A DNA stretch of 64,000 nucleotides, taken from the NCBI GenBank assembly GCA_000447185.1, contig KE647331.1, positions 17,745 to 81,744 of the forward strand. Direction: 5' to 3'. The notes below the pieces were generated by a model. The model was not told where the DNA came from, searched no databases, and worked only from the letters and a program-made list of their open reading frames with translations. Below are positions 11,556 to 24,073 of the stretch, in pieces; the first letter of the stretch is position 1, and each line of letters begins with the position of its first letter. The DNA comes from Vairimorpha apis BRL 01. Lineage: Eukaryota > Microsporidia > Nosematidae. The translations under genes and the position numbers were made by a program.

Positions 11556-12047
11556 ATTATTTTATTAAAAAATTATTAAAATTGTTTGTATTTAAAGCGA
11601 TAGTATTTTTACTATTTTTATTAAAATTGATAAATTTTCAAAAATAAATATTTTAGTTTATTTAATTTATTATTATTATTTTATTAATGTTTATATTGTA
11701 TTTATAATGAATTACCTTATATAAATAAATTTTTAATTTTACAAAAACATTTTTTAATATTAATTTCATATAAACCTATAAAAAAAATTTCTCAAATAAA
11801 ATAATATTATTAGTTAACTTTTATTTAATAAGTTTCTATTTTAACAAATTTTAAAGTTAAAATTTATCTTTAAAAATTCTGATACATTCAAACACAAATT
11901 ATTAATTAAATTTTACAAATTAAACTTTATAAACACAAATACAGTTTTAATATAATCTCTTACATAAACATAGATATTTAATTCACCATTCTTTATATAC
12001 TTAAAACATTCCTTTTTATAAACACACAATCAAAAAAAACAACCCTC
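11556..12047. other. AT-rich intergenic DNA
   Basis: Nothing recognisable apart from the CCC at 12043-12045 that precedes the V-ATPase C start. Confidence 0.6.
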
Positions 12048-13279
12048 ATGTTTCTCTTCGTTGGCCTTCCTTCAGAATCTAATCTAAATATATCAGAAGA
12101 ATTGAAAATAATAGAACAGGAAAATAGAATGTCCATTATACAAATTAATATTCCTGTTTTTACAAATCTATATATTTCACAAAGTAGTGCACATGATGAT
12201 AAACTACAAAAAATAGAAAAAGAATGTATTGATTTGATTTCTATGTTTTCTTCTGTTTATAAAGAATGTGATTATAGTAATAGTAATATATATAATAGTA
12301 GTAATACATCTAATATATCCTCATCTTATACAAATTTTAAACTTAAATTTACTAAACAAAATTTAGAATGGGACACTTCAAAATATAACACACTTGACAT
12401 TGAAGAATGTATAAATATGGTAACTTATGATCTATCAATACTTAAAAAATTATTCTATGCAAAAAAAGATCAACATATAAAGTTAAAAGAAGAATTTGAC
12501 AAATTAATACGTAGAACTAAAGGAAATTTAATGGAAAGAGATTTGAATTACACTAAAAGTCAATACGAATTTTTAGATGAAGTATTTGTTGTTGTAAATA
12601 AAAATGAAATAGGCCGGTTTATAGAGTTGGTTAAATCTATTTTGTCTGAAGATACTGTTGAAAAAATTGATGAAGATAAAATGTTTTGTTTGTTTCGTGT
12701 TGTAATGTTGAAAAATTGTTTGGATAAATTTGTTAAGGAATGTGAAATAATGAATTTTCATATTAAAAAATGTGTAGAAGATGAAAAAAATGATGGGAAA
12801 GATGATATTATTGAAATAGATGATAGTATTAATATAAGTAATTGTAATATAAATGGAAATATAGATACTTGTAGTAGAAACACAAATAATAGTAATATAA
12901 ATGATTCCAATTTAGATAAATCTAACACTACCTCAACAATAAATAATTCTAATACATCATCTTATATAAGTTCAAAGGAAACACTTATTCTATTTGTAGA
13001 AACTCATTTTAAAGAACTATATAAAATTCTTGTTCATATAAAACTTATGAAAATATTTATTGAAGCTTTCTGCAGATACGGACTACCAAAAGAATACGTG
13101 TTTTTTGCTACTACTGGAAAAAACTTGTTTAATAAAATAAAAAAATTAGCGATAATTGGAAAAGTGATAGAATTATTGAGGAAAGTGACGATGGACAATT
13201 AAATGATGATCAACAGCAACAAAATAGTTGTTGTTATGCTTATAGTTGTATTGAATTTAGAGAGGATTTAAATAAATAA
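12048..13279 (+). CDS. VMA5: V-type proton ATPase subunit C, one frameshift
   Basis: Subunit C holds the peripheral stalks of the vacuolar proton pump together and controls V1/V0 assembly. The first frame runs 12048-13202 (384 residues). The last ~45 residues continue in the next frame, from about 13147 to the stop at 13277-13279. Family signs: the opening FLFVGLPSE, the central GNLMERDL...YEFLDEVFVVV block (about residues 170-205), and the C-terminal ETHFKELYKIL...MKIFIEAFCRYGLP block that is diagnostic of subunit C. After the shift the protein ends in a Gln-rich stretch and CCYAYSCIEF, matching the usual C-terminal strand. The break is at the A-run at 13138-13144. An Asn/Ser-rich insertion (about 265-305) is lineage-specific. 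CCC lies three bases before the ATG. Subunit F is also in this window (57842-58113). Confidence 0.85.
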
Positions 13280-15648
13280 AAAGTTTTTTTTAATATTTAT
13301 ATTTTTTATAATATTTTATTAATATTAAAGTACAATTGAATTTTAACATTTTATATAAGAAATAAAATATAATAATATATTAATGGTATTATAATATTTC
13401 ATATAAAAAATTATTATTTCTATTGTTAATATTATTAAAATAATAGATTTTTTAATTTTGCTGTTATCTCTGTATAAATAGTACAATTATAATTTAAAAA
13501 TTCTCTTTTATTTATAACATATTTTATTAATTCTAAATAAATTTTGTATTATATAAAATACAATATCTTAAAAATTAAATAAATTTAGAAACAGCTTCTA
13601 CTAAAATATCTGGATTTATTGACATTCAAATATAATTAAATTTTTTTAAAGTAATTTTTTTGTTTAATGAACTTTCTTCATTTTTAATAAATTATAAAAG
13701 AATAATTAAAATGTAAATTTTTAATTATTTATAGGAGAAACTAAATTTTTTTTTAAATTTAAAAAAATATTTTATTAAAGTAAAAAATATAGTTTGATAA
13801 AAGAAGTAATTTCTGTTTTAAAAATTTTTAACATAAAATATTATTTATATAAAATTTTAAATTTTAAACTAAATTTAAACATAATATTTGAATAATGTTA
13901 AAAATAAATTTTTTTAAGAAGAAATCGACTTTTTAAAAATTATGATGAAATATTAAAATTTAAATTTTAAAAAGACAATTAGTTTTTAAATATTATAATA
14001 AAGTATAATTTTTATATATTAAAATATTTTTAAAATAGAAATGATAATATTTTATTGTAAAAAATAAAAAATATTTTATAATAATGTAATAATAATAAAC
14101 AATTTTTTATGTTGTAATATATTTTAAAATTTTTTAAAGAAAATAAAATTTTATAAACTCCTATTAAGATAAATTTATTTTTTTTGTTAACATTATGACA
14201 ATAAAAATTTTTATAATATTTATCTAACAAATAATAACTTTAAAATATTTGTTAGAAAATAACATTGGTTTGAATTTTTCTTTTATCAGATTAAACAGTT
14301 ATTTAAATTTACATTTAATGTATAATTCTAATACATATTTTTAATTAACATAATATAAATTATTAATTTTTTTAATTAATTATGGTTGATTTATCATATA
14401 ATTAATTTTATTACATAAAATTGAATGTTAAGAATGATTTAAAAAACATTATGAACTTTAAAATTTATATTTCTATAAAAAATGTTGTTTGTAAAAAGAC
14501 ATTTAATCTTTTATTTTTTTGATTTTTCGTACTAAAGAATTTTTCTCTTATTTAATAAATTTTAAATTGTAATTGATATTACCCTTTATATATTAATTTT
14601 ATATTATTGTATATTAATGTTTTATATACTTTTTCAATTGTAAACATCTTTTTAAATAAAATACATTCAATAAACATTTTTTCAATAAATAAAAATTATT
14701 TTATACAAAAGTAAACTTATGTTTTTTAAAAAATTATGTATACATAAAATATATTATTTGTAAAATTTAACACTTATAATTCAAATACAATCTTTTATAT
14801 ATAAATATTTAGAAGAGTTATAATTTAAATTTCTTTTAATTAAATGAAATATTTTTTATATTTATAGATTAAATATAATCTCTTGAAAAAAGTTTAACTT
14901 TTTTAAATGTAAATATACTGTTTGAAATATGATTTTAAAAAGTAACGATTTTTTTATATGATATTTTTTATAATAACTTACTTTAAATAATAAAAAAAAT
15001 TTATATCTTTTAAATTATCTTATTTAAATTTTTATAACAAACTTTTTTGAGTACATATTTGAAAAAACAAATTCATATTTTTTAAGTTTTTTAAAATTAC
15101 TAAATTATTAAAATAATTATTTTTTTGGATTCAAAATCTCTAATTTTATCATCTTTATAAACCAAATAATTTTTTTATAAAATACAATTATTTAATCATC
15201 ATCTTAAAATTATAACAAATATTTAATTTATTTTAATGTATAAATAAGAAAATTCTAAACTAAAATTTTATAAAATATATTTTAAATCTTTTACATTATA
15301 CAAATAAATAGACTATAATATAAATATTCATAATTTATTATTTAGAAAAAATTTAAAAGTTTAAAACTACACTAACTTTAATAAAAATACTTTAATACTA
15401 ATCAATTATAAAATAAAATTTCAATCCTTAAAAAATACAAATAAATTTAATTTAATATACTTTTAAACTAATATTTAAATTCTATATGAATTTATAATAC
15501 AACTATCCTTTAATAAAAAAAGTATTACCAAATAAAATTTATCAAAAATAAATTAAACTGACTAAAATCAATTTTGTATTTAAAAAAACTGATAATAATA
15601 AATTAAAAAATTAAAAAAATAACAAAAAAAATAAATTAAACAAAGGGT
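13280..15648. other. 2.4 kb AT-rich intergenic DNA
   Basis: I see no gene, RNA or distinct repeat. The one longer ORF (14030-14230, minus) has only A/T-driven residues and no start signal. GGG precedes the next ATG at 15649. Confidence 0.6.
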
Positions 15649-16939
15649 ATGGAGACAAAACTAATAGTAGCTGCAGCATCAATAGGTGTATGTGCAATAA
15701 TAATATCATTATTTTTTCGTATATTTAACATAAAATCAAAATCATATGACGATTTTACAAATAATGCTGAAAATAATCCTGATATCGATATTATAAACTT
15801 TAATAAAAAAGTTGAAAGTATAAGAGGATTTTTGCGTAGGAAGTGGTATTTTCGTGGTAACAGATACATTTTTACAATTAATCGTAATACGATAGTTTAT
15901 GACTCAATAAATCAAATGAGAAACATATCAATAGATAAATTTAAATATCAAGAGCTACAAATAGAGTTTGAAAACGAACAAGGAATAGATGCTGGTGGTT
16001 TAACTAGAGAATGGATAAATTTAGTGGTTAATAACATACTAAATCCAGAATTCGGTTTATTTATTTTTTCATCTGGATCTAATTCAAAAATTTTACCATT
16101 TCATTGCAGCAACAAAATTGAAAATCATTTAGAATATTTCTATTTTATTGGACGAATTTTAGCTAAAATATTAATAGAAGGATATTCAGTCAACATACCT
16201 TTTGAACGATCAGTTTTTAATTATTTATTGGGATACGAAAATACGTTAGAAGATATAAAAATTATTGATCAAGAACTTTACGCATCATACATGAGTGTAT
16301 TAAACGAAGACGTAACAGATTTAGACTTAGTTTTTTCTGTTGAATATTACGATTTTAATGAACCAAAAGAAATTGATTTGAAACATAATGGTAGAAATAT
16401 AAAAGTAACTAACGATAACAAAAAAGAATATATTGATTTGTTAATAAAAAACAAATTTGAAAATATAATAAGTGACCAACTTTTTTTTTAAAAAAGGGTT
16501 ATTTGAGATAGTTGATCAACAATTGATTCAAAATTTGAGTTCAGCAGAATTTGAACTGTTGATATGTGGGTCAAATGATATTGATGTCGATGATTGGATC
16601 AAAAATACTAAATATACTGAAGGTTTTAGTGAAGATGATATTAATGTTATTTGGTTTTGGAAAGCTGTACGTAGTTTTACGTTACAAGAAAAGTCTAAAT
16701 TGTTAATGTTTTGTACTGGATCGCCCAGAGTTCCTTTTGGTGGATTTAAAAACTTAGTTAATAAAGGTGAAGACTGTGTTTTTACAATACGTAAAAGTGA
16801 TAAAGATTTGGATGGGTTACCTGAAGCTCATACTTGTATTAATTGGCTGGTTATGCCTAAATATAGTTCGTATGAGGTATTGAGAGAAAAAGTTTTGTAT
16901 GCTATCAATGAATGTGAAGGTGGTTTTTTGTTTGTTTAA
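15649..16939 (+). CDS. Membrane-anchored minimal HECT E3 ubiquitin ligase, one frameshift
   Basis: A HECT ligase accepts ubiquitin from an E2 onto a cysteine and passes it to a substrate. About 430 residues in two frames (15649-16491, then on to 16939); the junction is the T9 run at 16481-16489, where removing one T restores DQLFFKKGLFEIVDQQ. Residues 3-25 are a hydrophobic segment (LIVAAASIGVCAIIISLFF) that should anchor the protein in a membrane with the catalytic domain in the cytosol. The HECT N-lobe follows (IEFENEQGIDAGGLTREW), then FLICG-type LLICGSNDIDVDDW, TGSPRVPFGGF, and the catalytic cysteine in PEAHTCINWL. No WW, C2 or ankyrin domains are present, so substrate choice must rest on the membrane location or on partners. 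GGG precedes the ATG. Confidence 0.87.
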
Positions 16940-17678
16940 AGAAATTTCATATTTTGGTAAATTTTAATAAATTAATTTGAAAGAGTTTTTGTTCAAAATT
17001 TTAATAAAATTCTGATTAAAAATAAATATTTTATATATTAAAATAATTTATATCTGTTGGTATATAATCATTAATTTTAATATATTTTGTTTGTGTTTTT
17101 TTATTAAACATAATTTTATAATATGAAATAAATTATATATTGTCATTTTCATAATCTTTTTAACTCTTTAAAATTTTAATCGAATGATTATTTTTTTGTG
17201 TATCTTAATTTAACTTTTTAATTCGTTTTATAAATTAAAAATAATATTTTTTTGACATTTAAAATAATCTTTTTAGCAAATATAAATTTATCATAATTTT
17301 TTAAAAAATTTCAAAAATTAAATTAATCAAAATATTATTAAAAACGTTTTTGCTTATAAAAATTAATCAAAATATTATTAAATACATTTTTGCTTATAAA
17401 AATTACTCAAAATATTATTAAATACTTTTTTTGTATAAAAATTAATCAAAATATTATTAAATACGTTTTTGCTTATAAAAATTACTCAAAATATTATTAA
17501 ATACGTTTTCTCTTGATTATTTAAAAAAATTTAATTAAATTATATTACAATCACATTCTCTTTTGTAATATAAATAAATTTCATAATTATTTGGAAATTT
17601 AAATATACTTATAAATACGTTAATAATAATTCATTATTCTAATAAAAAATGAAATATAAAATAAAACGTCAATCAAAT
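16940..17678. repeat. Intergenic DNA with a 40-bp tandem array
   Basis: At about 17323-17511 a 40-bp unit is repeated five times: TCAAAATATTATTAAA starts at 17327, 17367, 17407, 17446 and 17486, and each unit contains CGTTTTTGCTTATAAAAATTA or a variant. The rest is plain A/T. The array lies between the convergent 3' ends of the HECT and ABCG genes. Confidence 0.8.
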
Positions 17679-19513
17679 TTATAAATCTTCATCTGTCTGT
17701 TTTTCTAATTTGTATTCAGACCGTGTAACTATTTCCATTATAAAACATCCAGCTAATATCCATACAATAGTATACAGCCACAACAATAAGATACACCACC
17801 ACATACCAACTATAGTAGTATCATTTTGATAAATAAGCGATTCCCCAGGGACAGGATTGCCAGTTTTAGAACTATAAAAAGTTGTGTCTCGAAACTGGTT
17901 TTGTAAAATAGCTGTGTATCCGTAATAAGCAGGAGAAACGTAAATTAACCATCTTAACCAAGATGGTATGATAGCAGTACTACCAAATGCACCAGAATAA
18001 ACAGTAAATAGAAGAATAACTGTTGACCCTATTATTTGAGCTATATTTTGTGCAGGAGACATTGTAGAAACGGTAAGACCAAAAGCTAAAGCAAAAAGAA
18101 CAATAGAAAAAACGATAATAAAACAAATAAAAAACCGACCTGCTGATGGATTTAATCCGATAATCCAGTACAAACAAACAAAATAAATCATTTCATATAA
18201 TAAATTAAACGGTATTTCTGATATATATTTAGAAAGATATGCATTAAATCCACTGTACATTCCTGAGCGTCGTTCTCTTACAATTACACGCTTTTCTTCT
18301 GGAAAACTGTTGAATATCGGGGTGCAAACACCAAATAAATTGTTGAGTACTAGAAAAGTAAACGAACCTCGTCTACTCATAACGTCATTTGTTGTGTACC
18401 CCATTCTAAGATATGCTAGACCAAAAATGAGTAAAAACATTATTTTTTGCCATATTTTAATAATTAAATATTTTTTTTTCTATAATAATTTGTTATGTTT
18501 CTTTTTAAAAGGTAGATAAAAACAATTTTTGAATTGTTTACGTTTACATTTACTATATTTGTTAAATGAATTTCCGGTTGTTTGTAAATTTTCATCCATT
18601 TATTTTTTATAGTTTTTAATTTATTATATGAATTTATTTGTGTTTGTTCATTTCTCGTATCTATAGATACGAGATCTAAGAAAAAATCTGTCGGATTTGT
18701 GTTTTGTGGTATTTCATATCCTATGCTTTTAAACCAATTTATACATCCCAAAACTTCTCCTTCGTAGACCATATTTCCTTGTGAAAGTAAAAGAAGTTTA
18801 GAAAAATATTCTATTTGCTTAAATGAAGGTTGATGGATTGTTACAAGTATAGTTTTTCCGTATGTGGTGAGCTTTTTTAATAGTTCTAGTATATTAATAG
18901 CATTGTATGAATCTAATCCACTTGTCGGTTCATCTAAAAATAGTAATGGGGGATTTCCAAGAAGTTCTACACCAATTGAAACACGTTTTCTTTCACCGCC
19001 ACTTAATTCTGAAATGTATGAATTTTTGAGATGAGTTAGTCCAAGTATTTTACAGACGTTATCTATATTTGTTGTTTTTGTATTATAATTTGAACTGTTT
19101 TTATTATTGCTAATAGAATTTCCATTAAAATTATTATTATTTTTATTATCATACTCTTCATTATTAGAAGATCCTTTAATTTTATTAGCAAACTCTAATG
19201 TCTCATAAACAGTCTGATATTCATAACCGTAAAAATCTTGTTCAACGTATCCCATAATACGTGACCATGTTTTTTTATTTCTAGGTCTTCCATTTAAAAA
19301 AATTTCACCTGTTAATTGCAAATTGTTAGATAACCGTCCAGCTATGGCATTAAGTAAAGTTGTTTTTCCTGCACCACTAGGACCCATAAGTGCTGTCATA
19401 GATGATGGACCTACAGAACCACTTACGTTTTCTAAGAGTTTTTTTGTACTATCAGGTAAAGTCAAAGTTAAATTTTTCCATAATAACTCTGTTTTTTCTG
19501 ATTTAAACTCCAT
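17679..19513 (-). CDS. ABCG (White-family) half transporter, one frameshift
   Basis: A half-size ABC exporter of the G subfamily, about 610 residues, in two frames: 19513-18464 (ATP-binding half) and 18440-17679 (membrane half). The order nucleotide-binding domain first, membrane domain second is typical of ABCG. Walker A is GPSGAGKTTLLNA (about residue 45), the signature is LSGGERKRVSIG, and Walker B is LLFLDEPTSGLDS. The membrane half has about six hydrophobic segments and the NLFGVCTPIFNSFPEEKRV block seen in ABCG proteins. The frame changes at the A9 run at 18470-18478 (T9 on the plus strand); one extra A joins RKK to LIIKIWQKIMFLL. An Asn-rich insertion lies between Walker A and the signature. 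CCC directly precedes the ATG. The substrate cannot be inferred; microsporidia use many transporters to draw on the host. Confidence 0.92.
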
Positions 19514-20398
19514 GGGTAAAAATAGTTAAATTTTTTAATTTAAATTATTTATAAATTGATTTTGAATGTTGTTGTTAATTTTTTAAATTAGTTAAAATTT
19601 CTTATTAATTTTAAAATTATTTTTATTTTTAATTTAAAAACTTATTTTTTAAAAATTGATTATTTTTAGATTTTTTGTTTAAAAATTAATTTTAATAAAT
19701 AGAATTCTTAAATTTAAGTAAATTTTTAAATTAATATATTTAAAAACTTTTTTTATTAAAAAGATATATTAATCAAATTGTATTTTTGCTCTTTTTTTTA
19801 AAAATAATAATTTATTACTTAAAAAAATAGATTATAAATTAGATAAATAAAATATGAAAAACTAAAAATATCTCTTTGTTATGATTTATAAAAAGAAATT
19901 TTTATATTAATAAAATTGTTTAATTTAATACTTTTAAATTGTTTAAAATGTAAAATTACTTTTAATTTACTATAAATCACATATTAAATAAATTATTTTT
20001 ATATATTCATCTATTAAAATTTATATTTATTTTTTATATTTAAAAAATAATTTAAATATCATTAAAACATATATTAATGTTTCTTTTATAAATATACTAG
20101 AAAAAGTTAAAACTAAAAATATTTCTGAAAACTACTTTTTGAACAAAGTCGATCTCAAATTAAACAAATTATATTTCAAAAATTCTTAAAAAAACAATCT
20201 ATTTTTATTGTAAAATTACTTGTTTTTAATAAAGTATACACAGCTTATATAAAAAGAGAAAGGTAAATTATATACAAAGTATTATTTAAATATATATTTA
20301 TTCATAATTATGTTTTATAAATTATTTTAAATTAATCAAATACAATAATTTTAAAATATCAAAAATCACTTATTTATTAAATAATAACAAATCAAAAT
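19514..20398. other. AT-rich intergenic DNA
   Basis: Nothing recognisable on either strand. Confidence 0.6.
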
Positions 20399-20641
20399 TT
20401 AATTAATAGCTTTTTTTAATAACGATAAATCAATTTGCACAACTTTTACACTTGTACCTCTTACATAACATTCCTGATATAAAACACTTGTTCCATCTGG
20501 ATCTTCTATATTTAAATTTACAAAATGTAAATTCATTAACAAGTCACATTTTTTTAAAAACCCTCGTCCTATTTTCCCGTTTTTAAATTCTATATTGACA
20601 AATTTGTTTTTGCTTAGTCTTACCAGCGTAAGTGGATACAT
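20399..20641 (-). CDS. LSM4: LSm4-like Sm-fold protein
   Basis: An 80-residue Sm-fold subunit of the LSm ring that binds U6 snRNA or decaying mRNA. The Sm1 motif covers about residues 5-50 (FVNIEFKNGKIGRGFLKKCD, then LLMNLHF). The Sm2 motif is CYVRGTSVKVVQI at about 58-70, with the Arg-Gly pair that lines the RNA channel. The opening MYPLTLV and the overall layout match LSm4 (MLPLSLL-type start) better than other ring members. The C-terminal Arg/Gly or Gln/Asn tail of larger LSm4 proteins is missing, as is common in reduced genomes. CCCC lies directly before the ATG. The next gene upstream is another LSm protein. Confidence 0.8.
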   Translation of the reverse strand: MYPLTLVRLSKNKFVNIEFKNGKIGRGFLKKCDLLMNLHFVNLNIEDPDGTSVLYQECYVRGTSVKVVQIDLSLLKKAIN

Positions 20642-21413
20642 GGGGAGATAAAATTAAATATTGCAATATATTTATATAAATGTTTTATGCAATTTCAAAA
20701 TATATTATCTTTATAGATATGTAGTTTAAAAATAATTTTTTATAATTGTTTTATATGTTATTATTTTTGTATTGTATGAATTTTTTTTAACTTTTAAAAT
20801 TTTGTATTTTTATAATGTTATCTATTTTTATAAAAATTATATATTAACAAATGTTATTGTTTGCAAAATAGCTTTTAATTTAATAAGTTTTAATTCTTTA
20901 ATTTTAGATAAAATGTTTTTTATATATTAAAATTTTATTTAAATTATAAGAATGAAAATTTACAGAATTTTTTAGCAATACGATTCCTAAAATCTTTTTA
21001 TTCAATTATAAATAGATATTAAAAAGATTTTAAATATTTTTGTATTATTTATTTTTATAATCATTTTAAATATGCTTTTATATAGAAAAGACATTAGATT
21101 CGAGATAGTTTTCATTAAAAATTTCTATTTAATTTTTATATCGCCTGTTTTAATTATGTGAAAAGTAAATTTATTTGTATTACATACATAAAAAAATTAA
21201 AAAATATTTAATTTTATACATAAAAAAGTGTAGAATAAATTACATCTATTTAAAAATAAATAATGCCATGTTCGTAATATAATTAATCTTTTATGTATGA
21301 AAAAATTTTCTTTAAACAAATATTTTACTTAAAATATTATTTATTTATTAAACAAATCAAAATTTCTAATACTATAAAAACATCTATACAATATTAAATT
21401 CATTTCAAAACAT
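20642..21413. other. AT-rich intergenic DNA
   Basis: Nothing recognisable beyond the CCCC signal of LSm4 at its left edge. Confidence 0.6.
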
Positions 21414-21623
21414 TCACTTTATAAAAATATGTTCTATATGAGTGCCTCTTATAAACATCTTTTCAAATCCATTTTGTTCTCCATCTATAATACAATTGGT
21501 CAATATTACATTAAAATAACCGTCTATTGATACAAGCTTTCCATTTATAACTGTATCATCTAATTGTTGTATTGTCACTATTTTGTCTATAAAATCTGAA
21601 AAAATATCAAATTCATTTTCCAT
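21414..21623 (-). CDS. LSM6: LSm6/SmF-like Sm-fold protein
   Basis: A 69-residue Sm-fold protein. The Sm1 motif is FIDKIVTIQQLDDTVINGKLVSIDGYFNV-like (about 11-39, given here in part) and Sm2 is MFIRGTHIEHIFI. The IDGYFNV and FIRG elements are closest to LSm6; SmF usually has the same first motif but a Cys after Ile-Arg. LSm6 and SmF are close paralogues, so the assignment within that pair is moderate. CCC lies four bases before the ATG. It is on the same strand as LSm4, about 0.8 kb away, too far for a shared transcript to be assumed. Confidence 0.72.
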   Translation of the reverse strand: MENEFDIFSDFIDKIVTIQQLDDTVINGKLVSIDGYFNVILTNCIIDGEQNGFEKMFIRGTHIEHIFIK

Positions 21624-22080
21624 TTGAGGGCTTCTTTTTTTATAAAATAGATTTTTTTACCATAATTTAGTTATTTTTTGTGTAAATTTTAAAAAAGATT
21701 TTTCTTAAAAAACTTTAATTATGTTGGCAAAATATTTAATCTTTTTATTATAAATAAATGATTTTAACGATTTTATAGAACCTTTTTAAATAAATAAATT
21801 TATAAAAATATTTTCGAAAATGTTTTATTTATATATGACTTAATACTTGTATTTATAAAAAAAAATTTAAAAATAAAAACAAAAAACTAATTTATAAATA
21901 CATTATTAAATGTTATAAAGTAAAGTCTATATATACATATCACATTATTATTATTTAGTAAAATATTTCTTATAATTTTAGATATTTACATAATTTTAAA
22001 ACATAATAATAATAGTTAAAAATTTTATAAATAAATTTACAAATAAATGTATTTAGAATTTTCTAAAAACTCCCCTACAA
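21624..22080. other. Divergent AT-rich intergenic DNA
   Basis: Lies between the divergent starts of LSm6 and GPN3. CCC triplets sit at both edges; nothing else is recognisable. Confidence 0.6.
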
Positions 22081-22797
22081 ATGGGCCACTCGTTATTTAT
22101 TTTTGGTCCAGCTGGTTCTGGTAAAACAACATTCTGTACTAATTTACAATCACATTCACAAATAATAAACAGAACTTTTAATTTTATAAACTTAGATCCG
22201 TCATCAATACAAAGATATGATTACATAATAGACATAAGAGATTACATCAGCACAACCGAAATAATGGAGTACGAAGATTTAGGTCCAAATGGTAGTCTCA
22301 TGCAAGCATTTGATTTATTATATGAGAATATACAAGAATTAGATTTTGATAATTACGAGTTTTTAGTGTTCGATTGTCCTGGACAGATTGAACTTTTTAT
22401 GCATAGCGTTAGTTTTAAAAATATTGTATCGTTTATAAACTCAATGTTTAAATCTTGTATTCTGTATTTTGTTGATAGTCAGTCTGTTCTTGATTTAGGT
22501 AAGTTTATGGGTAATTTGTTATGTGGATACATTTGTATGTCTAGGTTTGAACTTTCTATGTTTTTTATTTTATCTAAAGTCGATTTAATTGGAGCAGATG
22601 TTATTTGTGAATTTTTGGATAATTTGGAGTCTAATTCTGAAAGTAATAATTTATATAAAAAAATTTATGAGTTTGCAGAAATTGATTTTAAATTGTTAGA
22701 TTATGAAAATGAAGAGTCATTAGATGAAATTTTAGGTATGATTGATTGTAGTGTGCAATATTATGATGATGTGGATATAAAGACTAGAGATTTTTAA
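22081..22797 (+). CDS. GPN3: GPN-loop GTPase 3, RNA polymerase II assembly and import factor
   Basis: A complete 238-residue GPN-loop GTPase. These proteins form homo- and heterodimers that help assemble RNA polymerase II and bring it into the nucleus. The P-loop is GPAGSGKTT (residues 9-17), followed by NLDPSS. The defining Gly-Pro-Asn loop is GPNGSLMQAF (about residue 74). Switch II is FDCPGQIELF, and the base-recognition motif is SKVDL. YDYIIDIRDYI and the C-terminal IDCSVQYYDDVDIK match GPN3 better than GPN1 or GPN2. It is shorter than animal and yeast GPN3 (about 275-285 residues) because loops are trimmed. CCCC lies five bases before the ATG. Confidence 0.88.
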   Translation: MGHSLFIFGPAGSGKTTFCTNLQSHSQIINRTFNFINLDPSSIQRYDYIIDIRDYISTTEIMEYEDLGPNGSLMQAFDLLYENIQELDFDNYEFLVFDCPGQIELFMHSVSFKNIVSFINSMFKSCILYFVDSQSVLDLGKFMGNLLCGYICMSRFELSMFFILSKVDLIGADVICEFLDNLESNSESNNLYKKIYEFAEIDFKLLDYENEESLDEILGMIDCSVQYYDDVDIKTRDF

Positions 22798-24073
22798 TTA
22801 AAAAAATTATTACTTAGTTTTGTAAATCAAAATTATTATTTTTTTGTTTATCAGAATTAAATAAAAAAGATTTTATAAAATAGAAGTTGTAATATGAAAA
22901 ATATTACAATAATTTAGTAAAATAAATAATATTTTAAATAATACTTATAAATTGTTTTTATTTTTTTACAAAAACATATACTTATGAATAAAATAAATTT
23001 TAAATCAAAAATTATTACACTTAATTGTAAATTTGTGTATTATAAAATAAATTTAAAAATAAGAAATAAAAATAAAGAATTTACATTTTCTATTTATATT
23101 TTTTAATCATATATTGTACAAAAATATAAAATTTTATTTATATATATGTAATAAACCAAAAAACTTCTTATTAAATACTTTTATCGTTTATTAAATATAT
23201 AAAAGTTTTCTGTTACATACAAAAATGAATTAAATATTTGATATTTAATTTAATGTTGGTTTTGATCTATTAGTTTTAAAATTATTTTAAAATAATTTAT
23301 TCATATTGTTATATTATTTTAATGTTTTTTGCTGTAAATTTTGTTTCTCATTTATTTCTTTATAGTAAAATTTAAAAAAAACTTATAGTTTAATTTCTAT
23401 ATAATTTTTTTAATTGTATCATTTTTCTTCTAATTACGTTAATTTTTTTAGTTAAAATTAATAGATTTTTTATTTTAATTTTTTTATTTAAATGTTGGTA
23501 AATTTAAGAAATTTTAATTCTTATTTAAATTGACATATTTCATTAAATTTTATTCTTTTATAAATATATTAAATGAAATAAATAATTTTTTTTTAATACA
23601 AAACATTTTATAAATATCATGAATTTCAAACCATCTTAAATTTTTTTAACAACTATATAAATAATAATTTACAAGATAAAAAAGTTAATAATAAACTTAA
23701 GATATGAAAAAATTAAACATATTTATAAAATTTAAAAACTATAAAATAATTATCATTTTACATAGATTTTTTTCTAAAATTGATATTATTTTTGTTCATT
23801 ATTTAAATAAAATATTATTAATCAAAATACATTTAAAAATTTGATTTAAAGAAGTTTAAAAATTTACATTTACATAAAATATATTAAATTTTATATATTT
23901 AATTTAAGCTATGAAACAAAAATATATTTATTTATCAAAAAAAGTAAAAAATTTCATAGATAAATTGTATTTATACTATAACTTTAATTTTTGTAGTAAT
24001 TTATAAACCATTTTTTTAAAAATGTAAAAAAATGTGTAAGAAAATAATTTATTTTGTTAAAATTCATGATAAT
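22798..24073. other. AT-rich intergenic DNA
   Basis: 1.3 kb of low-complexity A/T; nothing supported. Confidence 0.6.

Noticed and set aside
14030..14230. 66-codon minus-strand ORF in a long gene-free stretch
   Set aside because: Same random A/T composition; no start signal.
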